DNA of 7,834 nucleotides. Origin: JBBCJT01 sp037190665. Its GTDB lineage: Bacteria > Pseudomonadota > Alphaproteobacteria > Acetobacterales > Acetobacteraceae. This document shows, in pieces, positions 6,294 to 7,834 of this stretch. A program made the translations under genes and the position numbers. Position 1 is the first letter of the stretch. Every line of letters begins with the position of its first letter. The notes beneath the pieces are model-generated. The model saw only the letters and a program-made list of their open reading frames with translations. It searched no databases and was not told the DNA's origin. The stretch spans positions 1-7,834 of the forward strand of contig JBBCJT010000242.1 of NCBI GenBank assembly GCA_037190665.1, written 5' to 3'.

Positions 6294-6331
6294 CCTTTAC
6301 GGCCGCGTCCGCGCCGGGCAGCCTGCCGGCC

Positions 6332-7681
6332 ATGCGAACGATCCAAGAGATGGCGGCTGCGCTCGACAGCGGTGCGACGACCGCGCGTGCACTGGTGGAG
6401 GCGGGCCTCGCGCGCATCGCCGATCCGAACGGGGAGGGCGCGCGCGCCTTCATCCGCGTCGATGCCGACCGCGCGCGCGCCACCGCCGATGCGATGGACG
6501 CGCTGCGCCGCGCCGGCCGCGCGCCCTCGCCCTATGCCGGCATCCCGACCGCCTTCAAGGACCTGACCGACATCGCCGGCGAGACCACCACCGCCGGGTC
6601 GAAGGTGCTGCAGGACGCACCGCCCGCGAAGGCGCATGCGCCGGTGGCCGCGCGGATGTTCACCGCCGGCTTCGTCAGCCTCGGCCGCACCAACATGGTG
6701 GAGTTCGCCTTCGGGGGCGTCGGCGCGAACCCGCATTACGGAACGCCTGCCGCACCCTGGGACCGTGCGAACGCGCCGCGCGTGCCGGGCGGGTCCTCCT
6801 CGGGCTCCGCGGTCGCGGTGGCGGACGGAATGGTGCCCGTCGCGCTCGGCACCGATACGGGCGGGTCGTGCCGCATCCCCGCCGCGTGCTGCAACGTGGT
6901 CGGCTACAAGCCCACCGCGCGGCGCGTGCCGCTGACGGGCGTGCTGCCGCTGTCGGGCAGCCTCGACAGTATCGGGCCGATCGGGGCCTCCGTCGCCGAC
7001 TGCGCGATCGTGGATGCGGTCTATGCGGGCGAGACCCCGTCCGTCCCCGCCGCTGCGTCGCTGTCCGGCCTGCGCATCGGCCTGCCGCAATCGCTGGTGC
7101 TGGAGGGGACGGATGCGACGGTGGCGAAAGGGTTCGAGCGCGCCTGCACCGCGCTCGCCACCGCCGGCGCGCGGCTGACGGAGATCAGGCTCGCGGAGCT
7201 GAACGAGATCCCGGCGGCGAACGCCAAGGGCGGCTTCGCCGCGTCCGAGGCGGAGCACTGGCACCGCAAGCTGCTGGCCGAGAAGGGCGACGGCTACGAC
7301 CCGCGCGTGCGCAGCCGGCTGGTGCTGGGCGCGGCGATGACGGCGGCTGACTACCTCGACGTGCTCGCCGCCCGCGCGCGACTGATCGCGGCGACCGATG
7401 CCGCGACGGCGGAATTCGACGTGCTCGCCCTGCCCACACTGGTGACGGTGCCTGCGACCATCGCGGAAGCCACGGCGAACGACGACAACTACCGCCGCAT
7501 CAACATGCTGATGCTGCGCAACTCCAACTGGGTGAACTTCCTCGACCGCTGCGCCATCGCACTGCCCTGCGGCGAAGCCGGCGGGCCGCCGGTCAGCCTG
7601 ATGCTGGTCGGCAAGCGGATGGACGATGCCCGCCTGTTCGCGATCGCTGCCGCCGTGGAGGCACTGTTCGCGGCGCGGTAA
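6332..7681 (+). CDS. amidase signature family hydrolase
   Basis: A 449-residue cytosolic amidase-signature enzyme hydrolysing a carboxamide (or similar C-N bond) to acid and ammonia or amine. The Ser-cisSer-Lys triad is visible: K76 in TAFKDLTD, cis-Ser S155 in PGGSSSGS and nucleophile S179 in GTDTGGSCRIPAA. The 24-residue gap between the two serines is the same as in malonamidase E2 and FAAH. VVGYKPT and SLDSIGPI follow as usual for the family. Length is near the family's lower normal range and the gene is intact. It has no transmembrane or glutamine-tunnel features that would name a substrate, and there is no gatB or gatC nearby, so it is not a likely GatA. The start lies 38 bases after the peptidase stop with no clear ribosome binding site, suggesting shared transcription. 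The frame is open far upstream, but that part is only a shadow of the previous gene. Confidence 0.9.
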   Translation: MRTIQEMAAALDSGATTARALVEAGLARIADPNGEGARAFIRVDADRARATADAMDALRRAGRAPSPYAGIPTAFKDLTDIAGETTTAGSKVLQDAPPAKAHAPVAARMFTAGFVSLGRTNMVEFAFGGVGANPHYGTPAAPWDRANAPRVPGGSSSGSAVAVADGMVPVALGTDTGGSCRIPAACCNVVGYKPTARRVPLTGVLPLSGSLDSIGPIGASVADCAIVDAVYAGETPSVPAAASLSGLRIGLPQSLVLEGTDATVAKGFERACTALATAGARLTEIRLAELNEIPAANAKGGFAASEAEHWHRKLLAEKGDGYDPRVRSRLVLGAAMTAADYLDVLAARARLIAATDAATAEFDVLALPTLVTVPATIAEATANDDNYRRINMLMLRNSNWVNFLDRCAIALPCGEAGGPPVSLMLVGKRMDDARLFAIAAAVEALFAAR

Positions 7682-7685
7682 GAGG

Positions 7686-7750
7686 TGGGGCTCGGCCCCA
7701 CGCCCCGGCAGGGCGCTGCCCTGCACCCGCAAGGGGCCACCGGCCCCTTG
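7686..7750. repeat. three tandem GC hairpins after the amidase gene
   Basis: Three perfect stem-loops follow one another: TGGGGC-TCG-GCCCCA (7686-7700, 6 bp), GCAGGGC-GCT-GCCCTGC (7708-7724, 7 bp) and CAAGGGGCC-ACC-GGCCCCTTG (7730-7750, 9 bp). Every loop has three bases, and the spacers are 7 and 5 bases. The first starts 4 bases after the stop codon. Stacked hairpins of this look are, from memory, frequent 3' elements in Acetobacteraceae and relatives. They probably end or protect the transcript. Copy number cannot be seen here. Confidence 0.7.
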
Positions 7751-7769
7751 ACCCGGGATTCCTCAAGAG

Positions 7770-7780
7770 GGCCTTCGGCC
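7770..7780. repeat. small GGCC-TTC-GGCC hairpin
   Basis: GGCC (7770-7773) and GGCC (7777-7780) pair around TTC. It is the fourth small stem with a 3-base loop in the 3' region of the amidase gene, but only 4 bp long, so it may be chance in this GC-rich DNA. Confidence 0.3.
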
Positions 7781-7790
7781 AAATCGGTCG

Positions 7791-7834
7791 TCTCACCCCA
7801 CCCCCACAACAATCGTTGTGGGGGTGGGGTGAGA
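7791..7834. terminator. perfect 20-bp inverted repeat at the window edge, possible bidirectional terminator
   Basis: TCTCACCCCACCCCCACAAC (7791-7810) and its exact reverse complement (7815-7834) flank an AATC loop. The stem runs to the last base of the window and may extend. It is longer than needed for an intrinsic terminator, and the T-run that would settle the matter lies outside the window, if present. Placement 109 bases after the amidase stop fits an operon end or the boundary between convergent genes. A mobile-element end is the alternative. Confidence 0.55.

Noticed and set aside
5231..6331. Upstream extension of the amidase frame
   Set aside because: This part overlaps the peptidase gene in another frame and is Arg-rich without homology. 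The amidase family N-terminus begins at 6332.
6239..7732. 497-codon open frame on the minus strand across the amidase gene
   Set aside because: No motif is seen, and the + strand has a complete amidase triad.
1..7834. tRNA, rRNA, CRISPR array, transposase or phage integrase
   Set aside because: No cloverleaf, rRNA segment, spaced direct repeats or transposase/integrase motif was seen on either strand. The only tandem repeats are the coding repeats of the passenger.

Overview
The window is very GC-rich, with strong G/C bias at third codon positions. Gene content (an RraA-type aldolase, a tricarboxylate-transporter remnant, an amidase, an autotransporter) and the stacked GC hairpins after the last gene fit an alphaproteobacterium, most likely Acetobacteraceae or a near relative. 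This placement is inferred from style and content, not from a marker gene. All supported genes are on the + strand.

Layout. (1) 1-865: a possible tail of an upstream gene, a candidate 20-residue leader ORF with a good ribosome binding site, and an RraA-family protein that carries the catalytic aldolase/decarboxylase signature. The leader stop overlaps the RraA-like start as ATGA. (2) 866-1282: a gene-free stretch with a REP-like palindrome, a candidate promoter and a long leader. (3) 1283-4021: a complete type V autotransporter with signal peptide, a beta-helical passenger of about 50-residue repeats, a pertactin-like segment, a proline-rich linker and an outer-membrane barrel ending in Trp. 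A strong terminator-like hairpin follows. (4) 4059-4262: the last ~65 codons of a TctC/Bug solute-binding protein with no body, starting inside that hairpin. (5) 4323-6293: a mosaic protein with a DUF4157 (eCIS-associated) domain, an OmpA-like domain and an M35-like (aspzincin) zinc peptidase domain. (6) 6332-7681: an amidase-signature hydrolase 38 nt downstream, probably in the same transcript. (7) 7682-7834: three tandem hairpins with 3-nt loops, then a perfect 20-bp inverted repeat reaching the window edge.

How it fits together. RraA-like aldolases, Bug receptors and amidases are often neighbours in catabolic clusters, so the two flanks may be an older metabolic locus. The autotransporter and the DUF4157 peptidase look like accessory genes placed into it, leaving only the 3' end of the Bug gene. 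The most interesting object is the DUF4157-OmpA-M35 protein. It has intact zinc ligands spaced as I recall for fungal lysine-specific M35 peptidases, but lacks the glutamate tied to lysine specificity. No injection-system structural gene lies beside it in this window.
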